Shown here: piece by piece, positions 1 through 7,963 of the stretch
How the letters are laid out: every line of letters begins with the position of its first letter
Numbering within the stretch: position 1 is the stretch's first letter
From: Azophilus sp965200465
GTDB lineage: Bacteria > Pseudomonadota > Gammaproteobacteria > Pseudomonadales > Azotimanducaceae
Assembly (NCBI GenBank): GCA_965200465.1
Contig: OZ241358.1
Coordinates: 2,542,001-2,606,000 of the forward strand
Length of the DNA stretch: 64,000 nucleotides
Direction of reading: 5' to 3'
Translations under genes and position numbers: made by a program
Notes under the pieces: generated by a model
Databases searched by the model: none
Seen by the model: only the letters and a program-made list of their open reading frames with translations
Told to the model about the DNA's origin: nothing

Positions 1-2250
1 CTGGGCCAAGGCGTTCTCCTCGAGCAGGGCTTGCAACCGGCGGCGGTCCACCGCTTCGCTGACGGCCTGGGTCAGCCGCGCCCGCACCTCCGGGCGGTCG
101 CCGTAGCGGACGGCTTCGATCAGCAGGTCGCGCAGCGGCCGGCCCTCGAATTGCAGCTTGCCCAGCACATCGAACACCTGCCCGCCGAGGGCGAAGCGGG
201 CCTGCTCCAGCTTGTCGAGCAAGGTGCGGTAAACATCGCCTTCCCGGGTTTCCGCCGCCAGCAGGTTCCACAGGTGGCAGACCTCCGTTTGGCCGATGCG
301 GTGGATGCGCCCGAAGCGCTGCTCCAGGCGGTTCGGGTTCCACGGCAGGTCGTAGTTCACCATCAGGTGGGCGCGTTGCAGGTTGATGCCCTCGCCGGCG
401 GCATCCGTGGCCAGCAGCACCTGGGCTTGCGGGTCGTGCAGAAAGGTCTCCTGGGCCTTGCGGCGCTCCTCCCGCCGCAGGCCGCCGTGGATGACGGCCA
501 CCGCGTTCGGCCGGCCCAGCAAGGTGCCGATGCGCCGCTGCAGGGCGTTCAAGGTGTCCCGATGCTCCGTGAACACCACCAGTTTTTGGCGCGGCGACGG
601 CTTGGGCGGCGGAATCGCGCCGCTGCCCCGGTAGTGTTCCCTTTCTTGCGCCACCTCGCTGGCCAAACGGCTAGGAATGAAAATCGTGGCCAGCAGGTTG
701 GAGAGTTCCCGCCACTTGGAATCCTCGCCGCGGCGCCGCAACTCAGCGGCCAGGGCCTCCAAGCGCCGCAGCGTGTCGATTTCCGCTTGCAGTTCGGCAA
801 GGGTGCCGGCGGCGGTGGCTTGGTCGAGCACCGCGGCCTCCGCCGCCTCCACTTCCTCAAAGGGCGCGTCGTCCAAGTCCTCCAGGTCCTCCGCATCCAA
901 GGCCGGGTCGTCGGGCATTGCGGTCCGCGGCTGGGCGGTCGCAGCGCGCAGCCGGCTTTCCAAGCGTTCCCGCCGGCGTCGCAACGACTGATGCATCGCC
1001 TCCGGCGAGGAAGCCAAGCGCCGCTGCAAAACGGTCAGCGCGAAGCCGACGGCGCCGGCCCGCTTGTCGTTCTGCAGGGCTTCGGCGCGGTTGAACTCGT
1101 CGCGCACATAGTCCGTCACTGCTTTGTACAACTGTGCTTCGGCGTCTGAGAGCCGGTAGGGCACCGAATGGGCGATGCGCTCCGGGAACAGCGGGCGGCC
1201 GTCGAACTTCAGCAGGTTCTCCTTCACCATGCGGCGCATCAGGTCGGAGATGTCCACCCTGCGCGCACCGTCGCGGAAGCGGCCCTCGAAACGGTCGCCG
1301 TCCAGGAGGGCGAGGAACAGCTGGAAGTCCTCCTCCTTGCCGTTGTGGGGCGTGGCGGTCATCAGCAGGAAGTGCCGTGTGCGGCCGGAGAGCAGCTGGC
1401 CCAAGCGGTAGCGCTTGGTGTACTTGACTTCGCCGCCGAAGAAGCTGGCGGACATCTTGTGCGCTTCGTCGCACACCACCAAGTCGTAGCGGCAGTCCGG
1501 CGCGGCCAGCAGGGCTTGCACCTCTGCGCTGCGGGCCAGCTTGTCCAGCCGGGCGATGGCCAGGTCGTTTTCCAGGAACCAGTTGCCGGTGCGGGTAGTC
1601 TCATGCGAGGGGCAGGCCCCTCGCGCTCCCCGGCTGAAGGCTCCTTCATGCGAGGGGCAGGCCCCTCGCGCTCCCCGGCTGAAGGCTCCTTCCAGCTTGT
1701 CGTTGGTGAGAATGTCGAAGGGCAGCCCAAAGCGGCGGTGCAGTTCGTCCTGCCATTGCTCGGCCAAGCTGCCGGGGCAGACGATCAGGCAGCGCTGCAA
1801 GTCGCCGCGGGCGATCAGCTCCTTTATCAGCAGCCCGGCCATGATGGTCTTGCCGGCGCCGGGATCGTCCGCCAGCAGGAAGCGCAGCGGTTGGCGCGGC
1901 AGCATGGCTTGGTAAACGGCGGTGATCTGGTGCGGCAGCGGCTCCACCAGCGAGCAGTGAACGGCGAGCACCGGGTCGAACAGGTAAGCCAAGCGGATGC
2001 GGTGCGCCTCGGCCACCAAGCGGTAGGTGGCGCCGTCGCCGTCGAAGCTCCAAGGGCGGCTTTGTTCGGCCAATTGCAGGCGAGCTTCGTCCTCGCGGTA
2101 GAGGATTTCCTCCGCAACGCCGCCGGAGGGCAGGCGGTAGATGAGCGTCAGCGCATCCGCGCCGTGCCATTGGGCGTTGACCACGGCGACCGGCGCATCC
2201 GGGCGAATGCCGCGCACGGAGGCGTTCGGGGTTAGGTCTTCGAGTTTCAA
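1..2250 (-). CDS. SNF2-family helicase, C-terminus beyond left edge
   Basis: The minus strand is open from a TTG codon at 2250 to the window edge, about 750 residues. Walker A reads DDPGAGKT near residue 128, followed by a DEAH box in VVCDEAHK, the helicase motif LLMTATPHNGKEED, and C-terminal motifs including ATDAAGEGINLQ and RFGRIHRIGQ. This order is that of SNF2/RapA-like helicases, which use ATP to move along or remodel nucleic acid. The N-terminal part resembles the large helicases of defence systems such as DISARM DrmD, but no partner gene lies inside the window, so that link is inference. A 90-bp in-frame repeat insertion sits between the two conserved parts of lobe 1. The start is uncertain because only TTG codons are available near the upstream stop. 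Confidence 0.8.
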   Translation of the reverse strand, partial: MKLEDLTPNASVRGIRPDAPVAVVNAQWHGADALTLIYRLPSGGVAEEILYREDEARLQLAEQSRPWSFDGDGATYRLVAEAHRIRLAYLFDPVLAVHCSLVEPLPHQITAVYQAMLPRQPLRFLLADDPGAGKTIMAGLLIKELIARGDLQRCLIVCPGSLAEQWQDELHRRFGLPFDILTNDKLEGAFSRGARGACPSHEGAFSRGARGACPSHETTRTGNWFLENDLAIARLDKLARSAEVQALLAAPDCRYDLVVCDEAHKMSASFFGGEVKYTKRYRLGQLLSGRTRHFLLMTATPHNGKEEDFQLFLALLDGDRFEGRFRDGARRVDISDLMRRMVKENLLKFDGRPLFPERIAHSVPYRLSDAEAQLYKAVTDYVRDEFNRAEALQNDKRAGAVGFALTVLQRRLASSPEAMHQSLRRRRERLESRLRAATAQPRTAMPDDPALDAEDLEDLDDAPFEEVEAAEAAVLDQATAAGTLAELQAEIDTLRRLEALAAELRRRGEDSKWRELSNLLATIFIPSRLASEVAQEREHYRGSGAIPPPKPSPRQKLVVFTEHRDTLNALQRRIGTLLGRPNAVAVIHGGLRREERRKAQETFLHDPQAQVLLATDAAGEGINLQRAHLMVNYDLPWNPNRLEQRFGRIHRIGQTEVCHLWNLLAAETREGDVYRTLLDKLEQARFALGGQVFDVLGKLQFEGRPLRDLLIEAVRYGDRPEVRARLTQAVSEAVDRRRLQALLEENALAQ
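1603..1692. repeat. Two 45-bp palindromic repeat units inserted in the helicase gene
   Basis: Two identical 45-bp units lie head to tail (1603-1647 and 1648-1692). Each contains the inverted repeat GCGAGGGG-N4-CCCCTCGC and the near-palindrome GAAGGCTCCTTC. Because 90 is a multiple of three, the helicase frame stays open and gains 30 residues (twice EGAFSRGARGACPSH) between KLE and TRTGNWFLEN, which are adjacent in related helicases as far as I recall. This resembles the protein-coding palindromic elements known from Rickettsia, but is a different sequence. No further copy was seen in the window. Confidence 0.85.
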
Positions 2251-2315
2251 TGAAAGCGCGTCGCCCGGCAAAGCCTGTGCGCCATTCTAGCGCCGCTGCC
2301 GAGGCCGCCGGGTGG

Positions 2316-3572
2316 CTACAGTCCCCGTTCCATCGCCGTCAAGTGCCAAGCCACGAAATCCAGGCAGGCGCTTTCATGCTCCGGGTGATAGGGGCCGGGT
2401 TCGAAGAAGCGGGAATGCACGCCTTGGCTGTTGCGCTCAATGATGCGCTTGTCCTCCACGGAGGTGCGGTCCCATAGCCAGATGAGGGCGTCGCGGTCGT
2501 AGTCCCGGCCTTCCTGGGCGTCGCCGCGCACGAACCAGACCAGCTCCATGTCGGTGCTGGCGAGGCTGCGCGGCGTGAAGCGGTACAGAACGCAGTGGTC
2601 CGGGTAGTTCAGCATGAAAGCCAAGGGGCCGAACTGGAAATCCCCGGCGCCGCCGTCGTAGCCCTTGAAGTCGCCCATCAGGGGCGCCACCGGCCGGCCC
2701 CCCTCGCTGCCGGTTTGGAAGCCTTCGTAGAGGGCGTAGCGGCTGGTGTAGATGCAGGCCCCGAAAGCTGGGGCGGCGCCATAGGCTTGGTAGAGGTCCA
2801 GCGTGACGCCCGGCACACCGGTTTGGGCCTGCGCCCGTTCGCGCATGGCGGCGTTGATGCGCTCCACTTTGTCGCCCAGCGCCTCCAAGGTGTGCAACTT
2901 GGCGTAGGCGCGGTGGGCGGTGGCGCAGTGGTAGCACTCCAGGTAGTTCTCCAGCACCAGCTTCCAGTTGGCGGCGACCGGATAGACTTGGCGGTGGGCG
3001 ATCTTGGCGGCGGGCAGGTGGTAGGGGCGCAGCGCCGGGGCTAGGCGGCGCAAGGCGCTGGTGAAGTCGGCGGCGGCGGCATCCGCGTTGATGAAGATCA
3101 AACCCTCGAAAACCAGGCATTGCGCTTTCTTCAGGCCGTAGTTGGCCGGGTCGAAGCCTGCATTGGCGGCCATGTCCCGGGCCGCCTTGAGGCTGCCGTC
3201 CAGGTTGTAAACCCAGCCGTGGTAGGGGCAGGCGAATGCCTTGCGGTTGCCCTGGGCCGCCTCGCACAGGCGGGAGCCCCGATGCCGGCAGATGTTCATC
3301 AGGGCGTGGACGGCGCCGTCTTCGGCCCGGGCGAGGATGATGGAGTCCTCCCCCAAATCGAACAGGAAATAGTCGCCGGGGTTGGGCAATTGGCTGACAT
3401 GGCCGGCGTACAGCCAGCTCTTGTGGAGAATTTCGTCCAGCTCCTTGCGATACACCAGTTCGGAGCGATGAAAATAAGCGTCCATCGCCAAGCCCGGCTT
3501 GGCCCGCTGCGCCGCCACCTGCCGCGCCAGCCGCGCCAGCGAGTCCCCGGGCTCTGTTGCGATGCTCTTCAT
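2316..3572 (-). CDS. Rieske-type oxygenase alpha subunit
   Basis: This 418-residue protein is the catalytic subunit of a Rieske non-haem iron oxygenase. The [2Fe-2S] ligands are in CRHRGSRLC with the second pair in ACPYHGW. The mononuclear iron site is in NYLECYHCATAHR. The C-terminal half ends in the usual SRPBCC fold. The overall pattern (short N-terminal helix region, MELVWFVRGDA near the C-terminus) is like glycine-betaine or quaternary-amine monooxygenases, so a methylated amine substrate is possible. The reductase partner is not in the window. I chose the ATG at 3572; an in-frame TTG at 3620 would add 16 unconserved residues. It lies just downstream of a RES toxin gene on the same strand. 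Confidence 0.85.
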   Translation of the reverse strand: MKSIATEPGDSLARLARQVAAQRAKPGLAMDAYFHRSELVYRKELDEILHKSWLYAGHVSQLPNPGDYFLFDLGEDSIILARAEDGAVHALMNICRHRGSRLCEAAQGNRKAFACPYHGWVYNLDGSLKAARDMAANAGFDPANYGLKKAQCLVFEGLIFINADAAAADFTSALRRLAPALRPYHLPAAKIAHRQVYPVAANWKLVLENYLECYHCATAHRAYAKLHTLEALGDKVERINAAMRERAQAQTGVPGVTLDLYQAYGAAPAFGACIYTSRYALYEGFQTGSEGGRPVAPLMGDFKGYDGGAGDFQFGPLAFMLNYPDHCVLYRFTPRSLASTDMELVWFVRGDAQEGRDYDRDALIWLWDRTSVEDKRIIERNSQGVHSRFFEPGPYHPEHESACLDFVAWHLTAMERGL

Positions 3573-3604
3573 GTGGCCGACCTGCCGTTGGAAACGGGCG
3601 TCAA

Positions 3605-4156
3605 CTACCCCCAATACCAAGCAGCGAAGTCAAGGGCGCGAACTTGCTTGGCGGCGCTTCGGGCGGAGGCGGGGAACCAAGCCAACTCGCGGCCGGCGCC
3701 CTCCCGAGACTGCGCTGAACGGGCGCGAACGCCCCTTAGACCGGCAGCTTTGGCCCTTGCTCCAATCGGCTGGCATAGAGCATGGGGAATCAAGGCGCCG
3801 TCGCTCCCGTAGGGAAAGGTTGGAGGCAGCCCGGCGGCGCGAACGCCCCGTGGCGTATGCAGGTCGGCTGCGACCTGGGACCTCGGCAAGGTGCAGCCAA
3901 CCAAAATAGGGCCGTTGTCATCACGCAGATCCTCCGGTTCATAAGGCCACTCGGCGATGAACGCACGGAGGTTCAAACGGGCCGTGACTTGATCCTCATT
4001 CAGGTAGAGAGCGGGAAAGCTGCGCGGCGGGTTCCATCGCCCGCCCCGCTGCTGCGCAAACCGGGGGTCCAAAGGGTTCGCCCAATCCCTCTTGGCGACC
4101 CGCCACCAAACATGGGCGTTGGCAAGCCCTTCCCGAATGTGCGCCACGGTTAGCAA
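3605..4156 (-). CDS. RES-domain toxin
   Basis: A 183-residue protein with the RES-domain pattern: an Arg in WWRVAKRDWANPLD, then RGGRWNPP, then ALYLNEDQVTARLN. RES toxins break down NAD+ and are held in check by a Xre-type antitoxin. The partner (Xre) gene lies directly upstream and overlaps it by a few bases. The start is a TTG at 4156 overlapping the antitoxin stop; a GTG at 4147 is possible. The C-terminal stretch from about residue 130 is Arg- and Ala-rich and longer than usual, ending ALDFAAWYWG, so the 3' end may be extended by added sequence. Confidence 0.85.
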   Translation of the reverse strand: MLTVAHIREGLANAHVWWRVAKRDWANPLDPRFAQQRGGRWNPPRSFPALYLNEDQVTARLNLRAFIAEWPYEPEDLRDDNGPILVGCTLPRSQVAADLHTPRGVRAAGLPPTFPYGSDGALIPHALCQPIGARAKAAGLRGVRARSAQSREGAGRELAWFPASARSAAKQVRALDFAAWYWG

Positions 4157-4599
4157 TGCGCCCGCTCAAACTCGAACATTTCGCGGCAGACAGCCAGCAC
4201 GGTCTTAGTTTGGCCCTGCGCCAGCAAATGCAGCAAGGAAATGCCGCCGCGGGAGCGGATCGGCCTACGGACAACGGCTGCTATGCGGTCGTGCTTCAAG
4301 TGACGCACCAACAGGTCGGTGGCGGCGGCCAAATCCGCAAAGGCAGCGGCCCGGTCAGCCGGCGCACCTCGCCTCAGCCACTTGCCAACCGCTTGGCGGC
4401 TGACGCCAAACAACCGTGCCGCCTCCGCTTGGCTGACCCGCCAAGTGCGCAGCACTTGCGCAAGGGACGCCCCGTCTCGCCGCCGGCCGAGGCTCTCGGC
4501 AAAAGCGTCAAGCCAAGCAGCCTTGTGCCGGTGCGCCGAGTAAACTTGCGCCGCAGCTTCCTCAGGGCCTAGTCCCCGCAGCAATGCTTCGCTTCTCAA
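4150..4599 (-). CDS. Xre/MbcA-type antitoxin of the RES toxin
   Basis: The protein has a central helix-turn-helix (VSQAEAARLFGVSRQAVGKW) followed by the toxin-binding region typical of Xre antitoxins paired with RES toxins (DLLVRHLKHDRIAAVVRRP, then GGISLLHLLAQGQT). It should neutralise the RES toxin encoded immediately downstream and repress their shared promoter. I prefer the TTG start at 4599 because GGGAG lies 9 bases upstream; an earlier TTG at 4638 extends the frame by 13 residues. The stop codon overlaps the start of the toxin gene, which suggests translational coupling. Confidence 0.8.
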   Translation of the reverse strand: MRSEALLRGLGPEEAAAQVYSAHRHKAAWLDAFAESLGRRRDGASLAQVLRTWRVSQAEAARLFGVSRQAVGKWLRRGAPADRAAAFADLAAATDLLVRHLKHDRIAAVVRRPIRSRGGISLLHLLAQGQTKTVLAVCREMFEFERAHC

Positions 4600-4661
4600 T
4601 GAGACGATCTCCCGTGATCTTCGGCAACCATCTGTCAACCGCCATCCAATGTCAACCCCAA

Positions 4662-5084
4662 TCAGGGTGATTTTAAGGTCTTTTTCCGGCGAAGCCGTTG
4701 CGCCCGGCCTTGCATCTCAAGGCGATGAAGTGGGGAGCGGCCGTTGCTGCCACCCGGCCCAGTGCGCAAATGCATGGGCTTTCCCCGAATGGCGGCGGAG
4801 CGCACTCGGAATCCCACCGTAGCCTCGACCAATCGCTCCTTGAGTTCTGCGGACGTGGCGTTCTTGGGTGCGGGAATATCCAACGCACGGGCGAAGCTGA
4901 CCAGTTGGGCCCGCGAACCAAGGGAGTTGCCGATTGCCCGTCTGGCCTCTTCGTGACTGTCGATCTTGCTCAACGCAGCTTTGAGCTCGCTAATTTGCTC
5001 AGCCGAACAGACGGATTGTTTTTTGATTGGCTTCGGCTTGCTTGGCAAGTCCGCGTCGATGCGAAACCCGCCCTCACAGGACAC
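4662..5084 (-). CDS. Unrecognised protein, probably the 3' part of a frameshifted gene
   Basis: 140 codons from a GTG. The product is not recognised. It has a Lys-rich start, a region SEQISELKAALSKIDSHEEA that looks helical, and a SAP-like helical stretch (LVSFARALDI ... SAELKERLVEATVGF) that could bind nucleic acid. The GTG has no clear ribosome site, and the short ORF 5074-5178 directly upstream has an excellent one. The two overlap in different frames, so the intact gene was probably about 172 codons (4662-5178) with a single-base frameshift near 5076. Base composition is more AT-rich than the neighbouring genes. Confidence 0.5.
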   Translation of the reverse strand: MSCEGGFRIDADLPSKPKPIKKQSVCSAEQISELKAALSKIDSHEEARRAIGNSLGSRAQLVSFARALDIPAPKNATSAELKERLVEATVGFRVRSAAIRGKPMHLRTGPGGSNGRSPLHRLEMQGRAQRLRRKKTLKSP

Positions 5085-5178
5085 GGTTCAAAGTCGCCTC
5101 GTCCATGGCTTGTATTTGCCTGGCAACATTCCTCAACAGTGCGACTACTTGCTGCTTAGCAGAAGGGTGGGACTTCAT
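5074..5178 (-). CDS. 34-residue ORF with strong ribosome site, likely 5' end of the frameshifted gene
   Basis: ATG at 5178 is preceded by AAGGAGG at a good distance. The product starts MKSHPSAKQQVVALLRNV and ends ATLNRVL. The stop falls just after the downstream frame (4662-5084) opens. The ATG overlaps the TGA of an upstream open frame (ATGA), the usual sign of a coupled operon. I read it as the N-terminus of one broken protein rather than an independent small gene, but a programmed frameshift cannot be excluded. Confidence 0.45.
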   Translation of the reverse strand: MKSHPSAKQQVVALLRNVARQIQAMDEATLNRVL

Positions 5179-5345
5179 ACGTCAAGCCTCCTTTGGAACT
5201 CTGACGCAAACTCCTCGAGTTCATTGACCACATTCCTGTAGGCGCCCGAATTGAAGGGGGGCAAGCTCTCAAAAATTGGATAGTTTATGGGACAGTAGTG
5301 CGAAGAAATGGTCTGCCTTAGCCTTGGATAATTTTGCTGACTGCT
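5175..5345 (-). pseudogene. Open 3' gene end coupled to the next gene; possible frameshifted tail
   Basis: A minus-strand frame is open from 5345 to a TGA at 5175 and would encode a tail ending SGAYRNVVNELEEFASEF and a few more residues. It lacks an upstream ATG and overlaps the end of the 5318-5665 ORF in another frame. Its stop overlaps the next gene's ATG, and that gene's AAGGAGG lies within it, so translation here is plausible. The simplest reading is that this is the true C-terminus of the 5318-5665 gene, separated by a frameshift near 5320-5345. Confidence 0.35.
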
Positions 5346-5665
5346 TCTTTATAAGTGGATCGGTTCCTCTTAAGCTGCTCGCCCAGCTTCTGCATCGTCT
5401 TCTTATTCTTACAGAGGCAAAGACGGTACGCACAGTAAATGTAAGCCCAAGTCAGCGGGGCAGGCCCAATTGTCAAAGCGAAAGCCAAAGAGTCCCACGA
5501 AAGCTTGGGTGCATACGCTACGTTTTCACTCGGTTGGAGATGTTTTTTCTTGTTTTCTTTTACGGACGCCAATAGCTGGTCAACAAACTTTTTGCTTGGA
5601 TTGTCCCAAGCACAAAAAAGAGTGTTTACCGCAAAAGATATTTCCAGAAAGGTTGAGTAGTCCAT
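5318..5665 (-). CDS. Unrecognised small protein, possibly membrane-associated
   Basis: 115 codons from an ATG at 5665. The product is not recognised. It has a hydrophobic N-terminal stretch (FLEISFAVNTLFCAW) and a second one (LAFALTIGPAPLTWAYIYCA) followed by a Cys/Lys-rich part, which could be one or two membrane-associated helices. The ending KEAVSKIIQG is followed by alternative open frames, so the C-terminus may be frameshifted. It lies 49 bp downstream of another unrecognised gene on the same strand, and the stretch is AT-rich compared with the flanks. Confidence 0.45.
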   Translation of the reverse strand: MDYSTFLEISFAVNTLFCAWDNPSKKFVDQLLASVKENKKKHLQPSENVAYAPKLSWDSLAFALTIGPAPLTWAYIYCAYRLCLCKNKKTMQKLGEQLKRNRSTYKEAVSKIIQG

Positions 5666-5714
5666 CAGTCAGATTGCAGAAAGCAGTGCAATCTATGCTA
5701 TATTGCGTTTGTGC

Positions 5715-6371
5715 CTAATTACTCGCACCCACAGCAGGACTTTCCAGCAATTTGCGCCCTGGCCGAAACAGAACTTCATCAAAGAGCCTGCCCAATTGCT
5801 TAGCGAGAGACTCATCTCCTATGCCTACGTCCGCCTTGACTAAAGGAGCACTTGAATCAAACTCCAAGCGCCATGCAAATCTGTCCACTATCATCATGTG
5901 GCGTAGCATATTGTGCTGCCTAAGTTTATCTAGGGAATTTTTGTCAGCTTTACACAATGTCAAACGCCCCTTTGGGCTTGAGGCTGCAACCTCTTTGATC
6001 AGTGGATGACTCGACGCATCTTGCCCCACATCCACGTCGATTTCGTCTTGTACCACAATGTTCAATTGGGTATTCGGTTTGGCTAGAAATCCGCAAACAG
6101 CCTCGACCACGTTTGGATTCTCGTAAATCTTCAGGCCAAACTCGTCCGATTTTCTGGTTAACTTCCCAGAGAAAATTCGAACATTATCCTTAGCGCATTC
6201 AAAAAACTTTGCTATTAAATAAAGCGCATGCCAAAGACGGTCATTGCTGAACAAATACTCCTTGGGGTTTAGCAGCATCGCATCCACGTTCTCGAAGTAA
6301 ATCCGCGAATCATCAGTCCAAGTTTTGGAATTGAACGGATCGACTATGGACAACTGGGATTTGGTATCCAT
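5715..6371 (-). CDS. Unrecognised 218-residue protein of the AT-rich block
   Basis: The ATG at 6371 has GAGG 6 bases upstream, better supported than an earlier GTG at 6398. The product is not recognised. It has conserved-looking hydrophobic/charged blocks such as NVRIFSGKL, FGLKIYENPNVVEAVCGFL and LNIVVQDEIDVDV, then HMMIVDRFAWRLE. The last segment, after a His-rich turn, recalls the strand patterns of phospholipase-D-like folds, but no HKD motif is present and I do not assign a function. Codon use is AT-rich. With the two downstream genes it could form a small acquired operon next to the Xre/RES pair. Confidence 0.55.
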   Translation of the reverse strand: MDTKSQLSIVDPFNSKTWTDDSRIYFENVDAMLLNPKEYLFSNDRLWHALYLIAKFFECAKDNVRIFSGKLTRKSDEFGLKIYENPNVVEAVCGFLAKPNTQLNIVVQDEIDVDVGQDASSHPLIKEVAASSPKGRLTLCKADKNSLDKLRQHNMLRHMMIVDRFAWRLEFDSSAPLVKADVGIGDESLAKQLGRLFDEVLFRPGRKLLESPAVGASN

Positions 6372-6604
6372 TGGTTTCCTCAATGTTTTCAGGGCCACTT
6401 AAGCGCTGCTAAAAGCGCATCCTCCCGCGCTAAATCGATGCCCACAGCCCCTTGGCCGCACCTTGATGCAGGAAACTAAACAATCTCCAGGACAAATGTC
6501 AACACCTTTTTCTCTACCCAATTGAGGACAGCGACTCGTCCCGCGCTCCCGCAGAGACGGCTCCTGGAGCCCTAGCCGCGTTGTCGCTTTTGACGATTTC
6601 GAAC

Positions 6605-7789
6605 TTAAAAGTCCGGCGCCGGGGTTTGGCGGCGGCGGGGTGGGTTCCACAGGGGGCCGTTAATGACTGTGCAGCGGGCTTCCAGGCGGGTCCAGTGTAG
6701 TTCGCGGCTGTAGTAGATTTCCGCGCAAAGCTCATCGTCCGCACGGCCCCAGGGCATTTCCAGGGAGGCGAGGGCCAGGTTGCGCTTGGCCGAAGGGCAC
6801 CAGGCGGCGGAGGTGACATGGCCCACCACCTTGCCGGACTTGTTCAGTATGAAGGAGTCCTCCGCCGGCTTGTCCCCCTCCACATCCAGCTGCACGAAGC
6901 GGAAGCGGGAGCCCCGCTCCCGTTCCCGCAGCAGGGCGCTGCGTCCGGTGAACGGCCCCTTGCCGAAATCGACCAGCCAGCCCAAACCCAACTCGAAGGG
7001 CGAGCGGCCTCGGCCGGGGCGCAGCACCTGCTCCGCCGGCACGAAGTCCTCCCCGGCTTGGATGAAGCCCGCCTCGATGCGGGCGAGTTCCAGGGCCGCC
7101 ATGCCGATGGGCCGGATCAGGAAGTCCCGCCCGGCTTTGAACAGGGCGTCCCACAGGGCCTCGGCATGGTTCGGCGCGGTCCAGAGTTCGTAGCCCAGAT
7201 CGCCGGTGAAGCCGGTGCGGGACGCCAGCAACTCGCCGCCGTCGAAGGCGAAGCGGCGCAGGGCGAAGGGCTTGAGGTCCTGCAAACCGTCCAAGCCCAA
7301 GGCCCGCAGGGCGGCGCAGGAGGTCGGCCCTTGCACGGCCAGGGCGGCCACTGCCGCGGTTTCGTCCTGAATGCGCACATCGAAGCCCAGCGCTGACCAG
7401 TGCAACCAGTCCAAGCCGCGCTCCTGGGCGCACAGCCGGTAGTCGCCTTCGCCCAAATGGAACAAGGTGCCGTCGTCCAGCACCATGCCGGCGTCGCTGC
7501 ACCAAACGCAGTAGCCCACCCGTCCGGGAGCGATCTTGCCGACGTCGCGGGTCAGCAAGCGGTTGAGGAAGGCTTCGGCGTCCGGCCCGGCGATGCGGTA
7601 CTTGGTCATGGGCGAAAGGTCGAAGACGCCGGCGGCGTTGCGCAGGGCGAAGTATTCCTGCTCCACGTCCTCGTAGGCGTTCGGCGCGGCGCGGCCTTTC
7701 CATGCGCCCCAGTCCCGCAATTGGCAGGCGCGGCGCATCCCGGCGGCGAAGGGAGTGTCCAGCAGCAGGGTTTCGTCATGGGGCTTCAT
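6605..7789 (-). CDS. GcvT-like aminomethyltransferase-family protein
   Basis: 394 residues with the folate-binding GcvT fold: an N-terminal block VFDLSPMTKYRIAGPDAEAF, the core LNRLLTRDVGKIAPGRVGY, the folate-site-like GFTGDLGYELW, and a C-terminal barrel region. Family members transfer methyl or methylene groups to tetrahydrofolate, as in glycine cleavage, dimethylglycine oxidation or DMSP demethylation. The substrate is not evident. The start ATG has AAGGAG in good position. It follows two flavin oxidoreductase genes on the same strand, consistent with a shared pathway for a methylated compound. Two decayed copies of its own 5' end lie directly upstream. Confidence 0.8.
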   Translation of the reverse strand: MKPHDETLLLDTPFAAGMRRACQLRDWGAWKGRAAPNAYEDVEQEYFALRNAAGVFDLSPMTKYRIAGPDAEAFLNRLLTRDVGKIAPGRVGYCVWCSDAGMVLDDGTLFHLGEGDYRLCAQERGLDWLHWSALGFDVRIQDETAAVAALAVQGPTSCAALRALGLDGLQDLKPFALRRFAFDGGELLASRTGFTGDLGYELWTAPNHAEALWDALFKAGRDFLIRPIGMAALELARIEAGFIQAGEDFVPAEQVLRPGRGRSPFELGLGWLVDFGKGPFTGRSALLRERERGSRFRFVQLDVEGDKPAEDSFILNKSGKVVGHVTSAAWCPSAKRNLALASLEMPWGRADDELCAEIYYSRELHWTRLEARCTVINGPLWNPPRRRQTPAPDF

Positions 7790-7963
7790 GTTCGCTCCTT
7801 AACCCTTGGAACGCCGCGTCTGGAGAAGTGCATATCCTGAAGTTTCGTCGTGGGGCCTCATGCTTGCTCCTTAACCCCAAGCAGCTTGCAATCGGCGGGC
7901 GCGGCGCACCCTGATTGGGCAAGGGCGGCTGCAATAGCGGGGTTTTGTCGCGGGAGGCTTCAT
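7790..7963 (-). repeat. Two decayed copies of the GcvT-like gene's 5' end
   Basis: Upstream of the true ATG (7789) there are two more start-like sequences on the minus strand. One ATG at 7861 follows TTAAGGAGCAAGC and encodes MRPHDET before drifting; the true start follows TTAAGGAGCGAAC and encodes MKPHDET. An outer copy starts at 7963, where its ATG overlaps the stop of the flavoprotein gene (ATGA). It matches about 80 bases of the gene's first codons but is frameshifted. The reading frames are 30 and 20 codons long. The original coupled start seems to have been displaced by tandem duplication. Confidence 0.75.

Noticed and set aside
31..2235. Long plus-strand ORFs over the left end
   Set aside because: They are antisense to the helicase, whose motifs are clear on the minus strand.
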